From Maritimibacter sp. (GTDB lineage Bacteria > Pseudomonadota > Alphaproteobacteria > Rhodobacterales > Rhodobacteraceae), in the NCBI GenBank assembly GCA_017792445.1, contig CP051232.1:1550001-1614000 (forward strand): a DNA stretch of 64,000 nucleotides, read 5' to 3'. The position numbers were made by a program, and so were the translations under genes. The notes below the pieces were generated by a model. It was not told the DNA's origin, did no database searches, and saw only the letters and a list, made by a program, of their open reading frames with translations. This document shows, piece after piece, positions 43,297 through 52,511 of this stretch. How positions within the stretch are numbered: the first letter of the stretch is position 1; every line of letters begins with the position of its first letter.

Positions 43297-43914
43297 TCAC
43301 CGCACAAGGTCCCGTGCGATCTGTTCCGACAATCGCGTCAGCGCCGCGGCCTGCGCGTTGGCGATGGCGGCAGGGCCGGTCCCGTCCAGCGCCACGGCGA
43401 TATCGAAGACACCCACCCGGTCCGGCAGCGGAGCGGGCAGCGATTTGGGCTGGTAGTCGGGGTTGTCGAAGTTGTCCTCCAGCGGCGGTTCTTCCGAGCC
43501 GATGAAATACTGACCCGCGATCCGGAACGTGCCCTGATTGGTGGCGATGAAGTTCTCGATCCGCACGTCCACGACACCATCCGGCGGCGCGGGAAGCGGC
43601 CACGGCTCTGGCGCGACCTTGGCCGAGGTCATCGCGTTCAGATGCCGCGTCACCGTCAGCGTCGTCGCCCGTTCAGGGTCGTCCGCCCACAGGCCCGAGT
43701 TCGACGTCTTCACCACGCCGTTCTTGTCCTGAAACGCGATCTCTTCGTCCGCCGCGTAGGTCGGCAGCGACACGGTCCGCACCAGCAGGGTCGACACCGC
43801 GGCGCGCACCCGAAGGTTCGACGGCGGCGAGTCCACAAGATAGCGCGGGCCGCCTTCGCCGCAGGCGGCAAGGGTCAGGGCCGTGATCAGGGTCGCAATA
43901 GCTCGGGTCTTCAT
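43297..43914 (-). CDS. pqiC: PqiC-like lipoprotein of the intermembrane transport system
   Basis: A 205-residue lipoprotein with lipobox LTLAAC (Cys about 18) and the ABC-type transport auxiliary domain: RVRAAVSTLLVRTVSLPTYA, a middle SGLWADDPERA segment and a C-terminal helix QAAALTRLSEQIARDLV. It should sit at the inner face of the outer membrane and join PqiB. Its start lies one base after the pqiB stop (TGACATG). Confidence 0.85.
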   Translation of the reverse strand: MKTRAIATLITALTLAACGEGGPRYLVDSPPSNLRVRAAVSTLLVRTVSLPTYAADEEIAFQDKNGVVKTSNSGLWADDPERATTLTVTRHLNAMTSAKVAPEPWPLPAPPDGVVDVRIENFIATNQGTFRIAGQYFIGSEEPPLEDNFDNPDYQPKSLPAPLPDRVGVFDIAVALDGTGPAAIANAQAAALTRLSEQIARDLVR

Positions 43915-43915
43915 G

Positions 43916-45781
43916 TCACCGTCCCAGAATGATCGAGTTCGGGTTCCGTTGCAGCGTGCGCGCAAGGTTGCGCAGCGAGTCCGCCGCTTCGCTGATGCTT
44001 CGCAGCGTCGAGAGTGTACTGGTCACCAGCCGCGAGCCGTCGCCGAACGTGCTTAGCGTGGCTTCCGCGCGCAACACCAGCGAATCGAGACGCGCCACCA
44101 GCGGCGGCAGCCCGGCGGCGGCGTCCTGCACCGACTCGGCCGCGGCAACCGCGGAATCAAGCGCGCCGTCGATCGACTCGGAAATGCCGGCCTCGCGAAT
44201 GTCCGCCACCACCTGCCGCGCCTCGTCCAGCATGGCACGTGCTTCCTCCAGCGTCGACTCGAGGTCCGGCACCGCCCCGCGCACGGTCTCAAGCGTTTCG
44301 TTCACTTCGGGCACGACAGAGCGCATGTCGTCCAGCGTCTGCGTCACGCCCGGCAGCACGGCGCGGGTATCGTCCGAATTCACGAGATCGGTCACCGAAT
44401 CCAGCATCGTCTGCGCCGACGCGAGGACCTCTTCGATCGGCAGGTCGTTGATCCGCTCGAACACGCCCTGCGCGGTGGCGTTCAGGTCGGCGAAATCCGA
44501 ATCCGCGGTCGGCAGTTCCGGGGGCCGGCCCTGCCGGTTCACGATCCAAGCCGGATCGGCGTCAGGTATCTCGATCAGTTCGACGACAAGCTGGTTAGAC
44601 AGGATGCTGGCCGATGCAAGCCGGGCGCGCAGCCCCTGCACGACGTAGTCGTCCAGCAGCGCCAGCGCTTCTTCGGTCGTCGCCTCGTCCCCAAGCCCAA
44701 GCCGCGCTGGCGACACCGCAAGCGTCGCGTTCAGGCGAACCACTTTGCGGTCTTCGAAATCCTCGGCGACCATCGCAACCCCGGTCACCTCGCCCACCGG
44801 CACGCCCTGGAACCGCACCGCGGTCCCTTCGGACAGGCCGCTGACCACCCCGTCGAACACGGCAAGCAGTTCCAGCGTCTCTGCGGTGCCGTCGGTCAGC
44901 AGGCTGGACTGCGCGGCCTCCTCGTTCGGGAACAATTGGTACACCTGGCCCGGCTCGATCGGGTCGCCGCCCGACACCAGCGTATCGAAGCTGACACCGC
45001 CCTCGACAAGGGACGCAAGCGACGAGAAGTCCAGCGACACGCCGCCCGGCCCCAGCGAGACGGACACCCCTGAGATGTCCCAGAACCGCGTGTTGGACGA
45101 CAGCAGCCGGTCATAGGGCGCGTCGATGAAGGCGCGGATCACCACGCCCTCGCCGTTCGGCGCCAGTTCGGGGCGTTCGACCTCGCCCACGGGGATGCCC
45201 TTGTAAAGCACCGGCGCACCGTTCGCGATGGAATTGCCGTCTCGCGCCCGCAGTTCGATCGGCGTGCCGGGACGGGTCGGGTCGACCAACGGCGCTTCTT
45301 CCAGCCCGGTGAACCGGGTCTGGGCCTCGCCCGCCTCGCTGTCCCAGCTGCCTTCGATGTAGACCCCCGACAGAACGGTATCGAGCCCACTGATCCCGCG
45401 CACCGAGACCTCGGGCTGGACAACCCAGAACTCTGCATCGTCGTCCAGATAGGGGGCCAGCCGCCGGTCCACCCGTACGGCCACGATGACCTCTCCGAGG
45501 TCTTCAGAGAAGGAAACCTCTTCCACCGCACCAACGACGACGTCGCGATAGCGCAGTTCGGTCCGGTCGGCCCCGATGCCAGAGGCGTTTTCAAACCCGA
45601 TCTCGATCAGGATGCCGCGCTCGGAATAGCTTTGCCACGCCACGGCAAGCGAGACCGCCAGCGCCAGCAGGGGCACCAGCCAGACGAACGAAAGCCGCGA
45701 AAGCAGCCCGCGCGACCGGCGCCGGACATTGGGCTCTGCCGGAGTCGCACCGGGTGTCGGATCCGTTTTCGGATCGCTCAT
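43916..45781 (-). CDS. pqiB: PqiB, MCE-domain intermembrane transport protein
   Basis: A 621-residue protein with one N-terminal transmembrane helix (FVWLVPLLALAVSLAVAW). Three MCE domains follow (about 45-135, 155-260, 285-410), recognisable by repeats of the form LRYRDVVVGAVEEVSF, VLYKGIPVGEVERPEL and VRFQGVPVGEVTGVAM. A long helical C-terminal needle (about 430-600) completes it. This is the PqiB layout for lipid movement across the periplasm. It overlaps pqiA (second half) by 4 bases. Confidence 0.93.
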   Translation of the reverse strand: MSDPKTDPTPGATPAEPNVRRRSRGLLSRLSFVWLVPLLALAVSLAVAWQSYSERGILIEIGFENASGIGADRTELRYRDVVVGAVEEVSFSEDLGEVIVAVRVDRRLAPYLDDDAEFWVVQPEVSVRGISGLDTVLSGVYIEGSWDSEAGEAQTRFTGLEEAPLVDPTRPGTPIELRARDGNSIANGAPVLYKGIPVGEVERPELAPNGEGVVIRAFIDAPYDRLLSSNTRFWDISGVSVSLGPGGVSLDFSSLASLVEGGVSFDTLVSGGDPIEPGQVYQLFPNEEAAQSSLLTDGTAETLELLAVFDGVVSGLSEGTAVRFQGVPVGEVTGVAMVAEDFEDRKVVRLNATLAVSPARLGLGDEATTEEALALLDDYVVQGLRARLASASILSNQLVVELIEIPDADPAWIVNRQGRPPELPTADSDFADLNATAQGVFERINDLPIEEVLASAQTMLDSVTDLVNSDDTRAVLPGVTQTLDDMRSVVPEVNETLETVRGAVPDLESTLEEARAMLDEARQVVADIREAGISESIDGALDSAVAAAESVQDAAAGLPPLVARLDSLVLRAEATLSTFGDGSRLVTSTLSTLRSISEAADSLRNLARTLQRNPNSIILGR

Positions 45782-46410
45782 TTGAACTCCTCGTCCGCGT
45801 CCCAGATCAATCGCGGATCAAGGCTTTGTGCAGACAACATCGTAAACGCAACCGACAGCGCGAAACTGACGGCCGCGATGCCCGGATTGATGATAGCTAC
45901 GGATCCAAGCTGGACAAGTGCGGACAGGATAGCCACCACGAAGACGTCGATCATCGACCAGCGGCCGATGAATTCGACCACCTCGAACAGCTTGTGACGC
46001 TGATGGGCGTTCATGACCACCGCTTTCCGCACGCCCAGCGCAAGATAGGCGATGGCGATGAACTTGCCGATCGGGATCAGGATGCTGGCGACGAACACGA
46101 CGGTCGCCACCATGTAGGACCCGTGATGGAACAGCTCGATCGCGCCGCCGACGATGGTGCTTTCCTCCTTGTCCAGCAGCGTCGCGGTGCGCAGCATCGG
46201 ATAGATGTTCGCCGGGATGTAGACGACGATGCCAGCGAACAGCCACGCCCAGACCCGCTGCAGCGAATGCGGGTCCCGGCTGCGCACCGGGCCGCCACAG
46301 CGGCTGCAGTGCTCTGTACCCGCAGGATGCACCAGCCCGCAGCGCTGGCAGGCGATAAGCCCCTGCGCGCGGGCCGTGCTCAGGCGCGGTTCTGTTCCAG
46401 AGATTTCCAT
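45778..46410 (-). CDS. pqiA: PqiA-like membrane protein, second half
   Basis: A 210-residue protein with an N-terminal zinc-ribbon-like CQRC/CSRC module (about 18-42) and four transmembrane helices of the PqiA domain (IPANIYPMLRTATL, then FHHGSYMVATVVFVASILIPIG, and FIGRWSMIDVFVVAILSALV). In E. coli PqiA two such halves are fused; here they are separate genes overlapping by 31 bases in different frames. It starts at the ATG at 46410. Confidence 0.88.
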   Translation of the reverse strand: MEISGTEPRLSTARAQGLIACQRCGLVHPAGTEHCSRCGGPVRSRDPHSLQRVWAWLFAGIVVYIPANIYPMLRTATLLDKEESTIVGGAIELFHHGSYMVATVVFVASILIPIGKFIAIAYLALGVRKAVVMNAHQRHKLFEVVEFIGRWSMIDVFVVAILSALVQLGSVAIINPGIAAVSFALSVAFTMLSAQSLDPRLIWDADEEFK

Positions 46411-47018
46411 ATCGTGTACCGGCACATGGAGTTGTCCTGAAGGACGGTGACGACCACCAGTCCCGCGAATGCCCAGAATGCCGGGCCGAAGCTGACCGTC
46501 GCCAGCCCCGCGACTTTCACCAGCGCCACCGAGACGCCGACGATGAAGATCTCGGCCATCGACCACGGGCGCAGGAATTCCGCAAGCCGGAACGCCTCGG
46601 ACGCACCGGCAAAGGGCTTCCGGTTCCGCACGAGCGGCCAGACGGTATAGATGATGGCGGCGAACCGGGTCACCGGGATCAGCACGATCAGCATCGCCAC
46701 CGCGAAGGACAGGGGCAGCATCAGCCCGGTCGAGAAGGCAAGGATCGCGTCGATCACCGAGGTGGTGTTGTGCAGCCCCGCGGCTTCCAGCTCGATGAAC
46801 GGAAAGAAGACCGCGCCGACCATCAGGATCACCGCCGTCGTCGCCAGCGACAGCACCCGGAGATACGCGTTGGTCCGAGGCGCCGCCAGCACCTGACCGC
46901 AGCGGATGCAGGTCGCGGTGTGGTCTTCCGGGATGTCCGGCTCGAAGTGCAGCATGTCGCACTGAGGACAGGCGATGAGGGCCCTGCCCTCGATCAAGAT
47001 CTTGTCGCCATCCAGCAT
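46380..47018 (-). CDS. PqiA-like membrane protein, first half
   Basis: A 212-residue PqiA-domain protein with CPQC and CIRC cysteine pairs (about 19-43) and four helices, including ATTAVILMVGAVFFPFIELE, AVAMLIVLIPVTRFAAIIYT and LRPWSMAEIFIVGVSVALV. It is the first gene of the pqi operon. The start at 47018 (MLDGDK) is chosen because GAGGG lies upstream and the longer frame to 47075 adds only a low-complexity stretch. Confidence 0.87.
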   Translation of the reverse strand: MLDGDKILIEGRALIACPQCDMLHFEPDIPEDHTATCIRCGQVLAAPRTNAYLRVLSLATTAVILMVGAVFFPFIELEAAGLHNTTSVIDAILAFSTGLMLPLSFAVAMLIVLIPVTRFAAIIYTVWPLVRNRKPFAGASEAFRLAEFLRPWSMAEIFIVGVSVALVKVAGLATVSFGPAFWAFAGLVVVTVLQDNSMCRYTIWKSLEQNRA

Positions 47019-47238
47019 TCGGTGCCTGCCCTCGCCCGCATTTCTCGAACGCGCAAAGCCGCGCGTTAATGACAATCATGTTGTCGATATAGCGCGACAC
47101 GCAAGCAGGTCCCACGACGGGGCGCAAGGCAGGGGAATCGTTGGAATGTCCGGCTTTGTACCGCGGCCCCGACCCGACGCTCGCGCATGAACGCGATTCG
47201 CAGGGGAACGGCTGTCCGTCGTCTGTCCGGAGGTTCAG

Positions 47239-47314
47239 TGGTGAGCCGTGCAGGATTCGAACCTGCGACCCACTGATTAAAAGTCAGTTGCTCTACCAAC
47301 TGAGCTAACGGCCC
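47239..47314 (-). tRNA. tRNA-Lys (anticodon TTT)
   Basis: The minus strand folds as a 76-nt cloverleaf: acceptor GGGCCGT / ACGGCTC with one G-U pair, D arm with AGCTCAGTTGGTAGAGC, anticodon loop CTTTTAA (TTT), T arm GGTTCGAATCC and encoded CCA. No integrase or direct repeat flanks it. Confidence 0.98.
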
Positions 47315-47422
47315 ACTCGAGGCGCCTCTCTAAGAAACCCTCCAACCCCGGTCAAGGCCAAAAAGCACACGTAACGTTACGACCTCTGGATTCGTAATCG
47401 TTGCGGGGATATATGCGCCGCC

Positions 47423-48259
47423 ATGCGCGACAACGGGCATCATAACGGGCTGGCCTTCATGAAAATGCATGGCCTCGGGAACGACTTCGTGGTGATCGAC
47501 CGCCGCGCGGGCGGTGCCGTCGTGTCCGAAGCGCTGGCGCGGGCGCTTGGCGACCGGCACATGGGCGTCGGATTCGACCAGCTGGCGACCATCGAAACCG
47601 ATTCCGAGGCGGATGCGCGGCTGACCTTCTTCAACGCGGACGGCTCCGTCGCCGGGGCCTGCGGCAACGCCACCCGCTGCATCGCCCGCTTCCTGATGGA
47701 CGACACCGGCCGCGCCGACCTGACCCTGCGCACCGAGCGCGGCCTGCTGACCGCCGAGGACGCCGGCAACGGCCTGACCCGCGTGAACATGGGCGCGCCG
47801 CTGCTGGACTGGTCCGAAATCCCGCTGGTGTCCGAGATGGACACGCTGGATCTTCCGATGCCCGGCGCGCCGGTCGCGACCGGCATGGGCAACCCGCATT
47901 GCACCTTCTTCGTGGAGGACGCGGAAGAGATCGACCTGGAGGCCCGCGGCCCCGAGATCGAACATCACCCGTTCTTCCCTCAGCGCACGAACGTCCAGTT
48001 CGCTCACCTGATCGGCCCCGACCACTTGCGCATGCGGGTGTGGGAACGCGGCGCGGGCGTAACGCTGGCCTCTGGCTCGTCCTCCTGCGCCACAGCGGTG
48101 GCGGCGGCGCGCCGCGGGCTGACCGGCCGCCACGTGACCATCACGCTGGACGGCGGCGATATCGACATCGACTGGCGCCACGACGGGGTCTGGATGACCG
48201 GGCCGACCGCCCACGTGTTTTCCGGCCACCTGACGGCTGCGTTTCTCGAGGCGCTGTAG
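47423..48259 (+). CDS. dapF: Diaminopimelate epimerase
   Basis: A 278-residue enzyme interconverting LL- and meso-diaminopimelate for lysine and peptidoglycan. Catalytic Cys80 lies in GACGNATRC and Cys222 in [26 protein letters not shown] is the family N-terminal motif. The ATG at 47423 gives a 12-residue extension before MKMHGLGN that is common in this group; ATG 47459 is the alternative. mtaB starts at the base after its stop. Confidence 0.95.
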   Translation: MRDNGHHNGLAFMKMHGLGNDFVVIDRRAGGAVVSEALARALGDRHMGVGFDQLATIETDSEADARLTFFNADGSVAGACGNATRCIARFLMDDTGRADLTLRTERGLLTAEDAGNGLTRVNMGAPLLDWSEIPLVSEMDTLDLPMPGAPVATGMGNPHCTFFVEDAEEIDLEARGPEIEHHPFFPQRTNVQFAHLIGPDHLRMRVWERGAGVTLASGSSSCATAVAAARRGLTGRHVTITLDGGDIDIDWRHDGVWMTGPTAHVFSGHLTAAFLEAL

Positions 48260-49522
48260 ATGGACCGCCGCGCCCCCGTCTTCGCCACCCTCGGCTGCCG
48301 CCTGAACGCCTACGAGACCGAGGCGATGAAGGAACTCGCCGCCGCGCATGGCGTCGAGGATGCCGTGGTGGTGAACACCTGCGCCGTCACCTCGGAAGCC
48401 GTCCGCAAGGCCCGGCAGGAAATCCGCCGCCTGCGCCGCGAGAACCCGAACGCCAAGGTCATCGTCACCGGCTGCGCCGCGCAGACCGACCCCGACAGCT
48501 TTGCCGCGATGGACGAGGTCGACGTGGTCGTCGGCAACGCCGAGAAGATGCAGCCGCAGACATGGGCCAGCATGGCGCCCGACCTGATCGGCCAGACGGA
48601 ACCCGTGCAGGTCGACGACATCATGTCGGTGACCGAGACCGCCGGGCACCTGATCGACGGCTTCGGCACCCGGTCCCGCGCCTATGTCCAGATCCAGAAC
48701 GGCTGCGATCACCGCTGCACCTTCTGCATCATCCCCTTCGGGCGCGGCAATTCGCGCTCGGTGCCTGCCGGGGTGGCGGTGGACCAGATCAAGCGGCTGG
48801 TCGAGCGTGGCTATAACGAGGTCGTGCTGACCGGAGTCGACATGACCTCGTGGGGGCAGGACCTCCCGGGCGCGCCGCGGCTGGGCGATCTGGTGATGCG
48901 GATTCTCAAGCTGGTGCCGGATCTGCCGCGCCTGCGGATCTCGTCCATCGATTCGATCGAGGCCGACGACAACCTGATGCGCGCCATCGCCGAGGAACCC
49001 CGGCTGATGCCGCACCTGCACCTGTCGCTTCAGGCCGGGGACGACATGATCCTGAAGCGGATGAAGCGGCGCCACCTGCGCGACGACGCAATTCGCTTCT
49101 GCGAAGAGGCCCGCCGCCTGCGCCCCGACATGACCTTCGGCGCCGACATCATCGCAGGCTTCCCGACCGAGACCGAGTCGATGTTCCAGAACTCGCTGCG
49201 TCTGGTCGAGGATTGCGACCTGACGTGGCTGCACGTGTTCCCTTACTCGCCCCGCCCCGGCACTCCCGCCGCGCGGATGCCGCAGGTGAACGGCAAGGCG
49301 ATCAAGGACCGTGCGGCCCGCCTGCGCGCCGCCGGCGACCTCGCCGTGACGCGGCACCTCGCCGCCCAGATCGGCCGCGACCATGCGGTGCTGATGGAAA
49401 ACCCCCACATGGGCCGGACCGCGCAGTTCACAGAGGTGACCTTCGCCGAACCGCAGGTCGAGGGCAGCATCGTGCCGACGCGGATCGTGGGCGTCGACGG
49501 CACGCGCCTGATCGCGGGCTGA
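48260..49522 (+). CDS. mtaB: tRNA t6A37 methylthiotransferase
   Basis: A 420-residue radical-SAM methylthiotransferase. Its N-terminal UPF0004 domain has Cys13, Cys41 and Cys72 (second Fe-S cluster). The radical-SAM cluster is Cys149-x3-Cys153-x2-Cys156 in NGCDHRCTFC, followed by GRGNSRSVP, and a TRAM-like C-terminus (EVTFAEPQVEGSIVP). The MtaB subtype is chosen from length and the ATLGCRLNAYET opening. It converts t6A to ms2t6A at position 37 of tRNAs including tRNA-Lys, the tRNA encoded just upstream. Coupled to dapF and to the next gene. Confidence 0.94.
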   Translation: MDRRAPVFATLGCRLNAYETEAMKELAAAHGVEDAVVVNTCAVTSEAVRKARQEIRRLRRENPNAKVIVTGCAAQTDPDSFAAMDEVDVVVGNAEKMQPQTWASMAPDLIGQTEPVQVDDIMSVTETAGHLIDGFGTRSRAYVQIQNGCDHRCTFCIIPFGRGNSRSVPAGVAVDQIKRLVERGYNEVVLTGVDMTSWGQDLPGAPRLGDLVMRILKLVPDLPRLRISSIDSIEADDNLMRAIAEEPRLMPHLHLSLQAGDDMILKRMKRRHLRDDAIRFCEEARRLRPDMTFGADIIAGFPTETESMFQNSLRLVEDCDLTWLHVFPYSPRPGTPAARMPQVNGKAIKDRAARLRAAGDLAVTRHLAAQIGRDHAVLMENPHMGRTAQFTEVTFAEPQVEGSIVPTRIVGVDGTRLIAG

Positions 49523-50145
49523 TGCATCCGAACCCGACCTTCCGGAAGACGGGCCGCGACAGGAACGTGGCCTTCGCCCGCGACCGTGGCTTTGGCACGC
49601 TGGCCGTCAACGGCGAACTCGCGCCGCTGCTGGCGCATGTGCCGTTCGTCCTGTCCGAAGACGGCGGCTCTGCCGAACTCCACCTTGTCCGCTCGAACCC
49701 GATCACCGCGGCCTGCGCCACCGATCTGCCCGCCGCACTCGCCGTGCAGGGTCCGGACAGCTACATCTCGCCCGACTGGTACGGCATCGACGACCAGGTG
49801 CCCACGTGGAACTACATCGCCGTTCACCTGCGCGGCCGGTTGCAGCGGCAGCCGCAGGACAGCCTGCGCCCGATGCTCGACCGGCTGTCGGCGCAGTTCG
49901 AGGACCGGCTGGCGCCCAAGCCCGCGTGGCTCACCGACAAGATGCCGCCGGACGCGCTGAACCGAATGCTGAGGATGATCGTCCCCTTCGTGCTTCATGT
50001 CGAAAGCATCGACGGCACATGGAAGCTGGGCCAGAACAAGGACGACGCCGTCCGCCTGCGCGCCGCCGAAGCGGTCGCGCGCGACGGCATCGGGCAGCAG
50101 GTCGAGCAGCTCGCCCACGCGATGCGACATCCGCCCGCCGACTGA
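49522..50145 (+). CDS. PaiB-like FMN-binding protein
   Basis: A 207-residue split-barrel protein of the PaiB/FMN-binding negative transcriptional regulator family: MHPNPTFR at the N-terminus, FGTLAVNG, HVPFVLSEDGG, GPDSYISPDWYG, VPTWNYIAVHLRGRL and KLGQNKDDAVR. All are characteristic. In Bacillus PaiB affects sporulation and protease genes, but most proteobacterial members are uncharacterised and may simply bind flavin or heme. Overlaps the mtaB stop by one base (TGATG). Confidence 0.87.
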   Translation: MHPNPTFRKTGRDRNVAFARDRGFGTLAVNGELAPLLAHVPFVLSEDGGSAELHLVRSNPITAACATDLPAALAVQGPDSYISPDWYGIDDQVPTWNYIAVHLRGRLQRQPQDSLRPMLDRLSAQFEDRLAPKPAWLTDKMPPDALNRMLRMIVPFVLHVESIDGTWKLGQNKDDAVRLRAAEAVARDGIGQQVEQLAHAMRHPPAD

Positions 50146-50253
50146 GGTCGCGCGGCGCCCAAACATTCAAGATGATCTATATCAAGGCGGTCTGACCCGC
50201 CCTGTCCCAGACTCGATCCCGAGACGCGCGAGTACGCTGCTAGGGAGGAGACC

Positions 50254-50664
50254 ATGCGGCAGACACTTCTTGCTGTTTCACTCACGGCCATCGCCATGTT
50301 CGGCGGGCCACAGGCACAAGCACAGGACGCCGGAATTGGCGGGGGCATCTACGCCCAGTACTGCGCGACATGTCATGGCATCGACGGCACGGGCGACGGC
50401 CCGCTTAACGAGTTGATGTCCCAAAGCGCCCCGGATCTGACCAAGCTATCCGAGGCGAACGACGGCGTGTTCCCGATGCTCGAGGTGATTCACATCATCG
50501 ACGGTCGCACCGGGCTTCGCGCGCACGGCGGACCGATGCCGGTCTATGGCCGTGTGTTCGACGAAGAACACGGCACCACGATGCAGGGTGACGTCAGCGC
50601 GGTTCTCGAAACACGCGGGCGTGTCCTTTCGCTCGCCATGTTCCTGGAATCGCTGCAGCAATAA
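50254..50664 (+). CDS. Periplasmic c-type cytochrome
   Basis: A 136-residue protein with a signal peptide (about 1-23, ending AQA), one heme c motif CATCH (Cys37, Cys40, His41) and probable distal Met in GPMPVYGR. It resembles small class I cytochromes with an MPxYG axial segment. The electron partner is not evident from neighbours. A GC hairpin (50670-50696) follows its stop. Confidence 0.87.
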   Translation: MRQTLLAVSLTAIAMFGGPQAQAQDAGIGGGIYAQYCATCHGIDGTGDGPLNELMSQSAPDLTKLSEANDGVFPMLEVIHIIDGRTGLRAHGGPMPVYGRVFDEEHGTTMQGDVSAVLETRGRVLSLAMFLESLQQ

Positions 50665-50669
50665 GGCCC

Positions 50670-50696
50670 CGCCGGGCCGGATCTCCGCGCCCGGCG
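50670..50696 (+). terminator. Hairpin after the cytochrome c gene
   Basis: An 8-bp stem (CGCCGGGC / GCCCGGCG) with an 11-base loop lies five bases after the stop. It is followed by GTACGTTTCG, so it is only a weak intrinsic terminator candidate. Confidence 0.4.
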
Positions 50697-50775
50697 GTAC
50701 GTTTCGCCACAGTGTTGGACAGCCGGGCCTTCCCCGCCTAAGACTTCGGGCAGGGAACAGGAGACCTCGGCCGCC

Positions 50776-51381
50776 ATGATGAAACTGTACGACAGCACCC
50801 CCTCGCCTTTCTGCCGCAAAGTCCGCGTGCTGCTGCACGAAGCCGGGCAGTCGGACGCCGTGGAACTTGTCCCGACAACCGGAAACCCGGTCGCCGACGA
50901 GGCACCTTTCACCGAGAACCCGCTGGGCAAGATTCCCTGCCTCCTCCCTGACGATGGCGGTCCGCTGTTCGACAGCCGGGTGATCTGCCGCTACCTCGAC
51001 ACCCGTTTCGGGGCCGGGCTCTACCCGGAGGACCGGATCTGGGAGGTGCTGACGCTCGAAGCGCTGGCCGATGGCCTGATGGATGCTGCGATCCTCATGG
51101 TCTACGAATCGCGCTGGCGCTCCGAACAGGAACGGTCGGCTGCATGGGTCGACGGCCAGTGGTTCAAGGTCACCCGCGCGCTGGATGCCCTGAACGACGG
51201 CTGGATGCCCCAACTCGGCGCCCCGCTGGACGCGGGCCAGATCGCGGTCGGCTGCGCGCTTGGCTACCTCGACTTCCGCCACGACGCCCGCACATGGCGC
51301 ACGGGCCGCGAGGCGCTGGCCGGATGGTACGAAGGCTTCTCGAACCGCGCCTCCATGCAGGCGACCCGACCCGAGGCCTGA
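50776..51381 (+). CDS. Glutathione S-transferase family protein
   Basis: A 201-residue protein with an N-terminal thioredoxin-fold domain (KLYDSTPSPFCRKVRVLLHE, NPLGKIPCLL, LFDSRVICRYLD, the last with the Ser-Arg/Glu glutathione-binding pattern). A helical C-terminal domain (about 85-195) follows. The SPFCRK catalytic region has Ser and Cys available. Substrate unknown. The start at 50776 is the first of two adjacent ATGs; AGGAGA lies rather far upstream (about 15 bases). Confidence 0.9.
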   Translation: MMKLYDSTPSPFCRKVRVLLHEAGQSDAVELVPTTGNPVADEAPFTENPLGKIPCLLPDDGGPLFDSRVICRYLDTRFGAGLYPEDRIWEVLTLEALADGLMDAAILMVYESRWRSEQERSAAWVDGQWFKVTRALDALNDGWMPQLGAPLDAGQIAVGCALGYLDFRHDARTWRTGREALAGWYEGFSNRASMQATRPEA

Positions 51382-51412
51382 CCCGCCCTGAACGGGACCC
51401 GGCCGGCCGTGG

Positions 51413-51474
51413 CTTCTTCTCTTTGAAAATACCTCGGGGGAGTCGCGCACGGCGCGACGGGGGCAGCGCCCCCT
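51413..51474 (+). repeat. Dispersed double-hairpin element, copy 1
   Basis: An intergenic element of about 62 bp: CTTCTTCTCTT, an AAATACCTCGGGGGA core, then hairpin GTCGCGC-acg-GCGCGAC and a second hairpin GGGGGC-agc-GCCCCC. Copy 2 is at 55403-55464. Both lie after a plus-strand gene and before a convergent minus-strand gene. Confidence 0.85.
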
Positions 51475-51507
51475 TTCATCCCCAGGACCGGAATCGCGGG
51501 AAACGGC

Positions 51508-52191
51508 TTAGAAGCTGAACGACACGCCGACGTTGATCGCGTTGGTCACCACGTCGGTCTGCAGCGTGCCGCCGCTGGCAAGGTCCGCCTCGTTCATCGA
51601 GTAGGTGCCCTTGTACTCGCCGAACACCGCCCAGTTCTCGGTGAAGCTGTACTTGATGCCCGCAACCGCCTGCAACGCCGTGCCGGTCACCTGATACTCG
51701 AACGTCTTGCCGCCCGAGGTCTCGACATCGACATGGGGAATCGCAAGACCTGCGCCGGCGCCGACATAGGGCGTCAGCCGCCCGTCCATCCACTGGCCGG
51801 GCCAGCGGTACCAGACATTCGCGGTGATCGTGTTCAGCCCGTCGGTGAATTCCAGCCGGTCAAAGCCGTTGGTCGCCAGCGTCTCGTCGTCGGCGTAGAC
51901 CTTGTTGTGCGAGAAATCGAGACCGAAGCCGAGGTTCGGATTGCGTTCCAGCCAGTAGGTCGCGCGGAAGCCGTAGTAAGGCGGCATCTCGAACGGGCGG
52001 CCTTCCCACGTCGACAGAAAGCTGAAATCCCCCACGCCGCCGGGATCGGTGCCCTCGACCCGGCTGTGCGGCGCGGTCTGATAGCCGGTGTAGAAGCTCA
52101 GTTCGGTTTCGGCCGCAGCCGGCGCCGCCAGCGTGGCGCCGAAGCCCGCCGCGATGGCAACCGCACCGATGATCTTCCCGACAGCTTTCAT
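51508..52191 (-). CDS. Outer-membrane beta-barrel protein
   Basis: A 227-residue protein with a signal peptide (about 1-27, ending PAAA) and about eight amphipathic strands such as ELSFYTGYQTAPH, YYGFRATYWLE, TANVWYRWPG and WAVFGEYKGTY. It ends in alternating aromatics with terminal Phe (VGVSFSF), as expected for BAM-inserted barrels. It resembles the OmpW/lipid A oxidase-like small barrels; exact function unknown. It converges with the GST gene across the repeat element. Confidence 0.85.
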   Translation of the reverse strand: MKAVGKIIGAVAIAAGFGATLAAPAAAETELSFYTGYQTAPHSRVEGTDPGGVGDFSFLSTWEGRPFEMPPYYGFRATYWLERNPNLGFGLDFSHNKVYADDETLATNGFDRLEFTDGLNTITANVWYRWPGQWMDGRLTPYVGAGAGLAIPHVDVETSGGKTFEYQVTGTALQAVAGIKYSFTENWAVFGEYKGTYSMNEADLASGGTLQTDVVTNAINVGVSFSF

Positions 52192-52511
52192 GACGTGTTC
52201 GCTCCTGTGTCCCGGACCTTGGGCCCGAGTGCGGCCACGATCCGGATGTTTCTCCGCATGTGACGCTTCGCGCGGCGGAATTCAAACCCCTATCGCTACA
52301 AAACTCTGCGATATGGGATGTCGGGAACAGAATTTCCGCGAAAGTCGGAAAATCCGTGGCGTTCCGCGACAATGCGCCCCATGCATCGGCGAATGGCCGC
52401 TTTACGCGTCTGGGGCTTCCGCCTATTACGACGTGGCATGCAGGTGCGGCCCGTCCGCGCCTCGATCGGTAATGCGGGTCGGGCTCCCGGCCCAGGAATG
52501 GAGAAACGCTC
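52192..52511. other. Intergenic promoter region of the bc1 operon and barrel gene
   Basis: About 320 bases between divergent genes with no credible ORF. It contains an inverted repeat TTTCCG-N7-CGGAAA (52333-52351) and presumably both promoters. No sigma consensus stands out. Confidence 0.5.

Noticed and set aside
45778-47127. A single 449-codon frame that would fuse the pqiA halves
   Set aside because: Its N-terminal part is a shadow of the first pqiA half, which reads correctly in another frame with membrane helices and Cys pairs.
47239-47314. tRNA-Lys as a genomic-island attachment site
   Set aside because: No integrase, no direct repeat of the tRNA 3' end and no change in gene content on either side.
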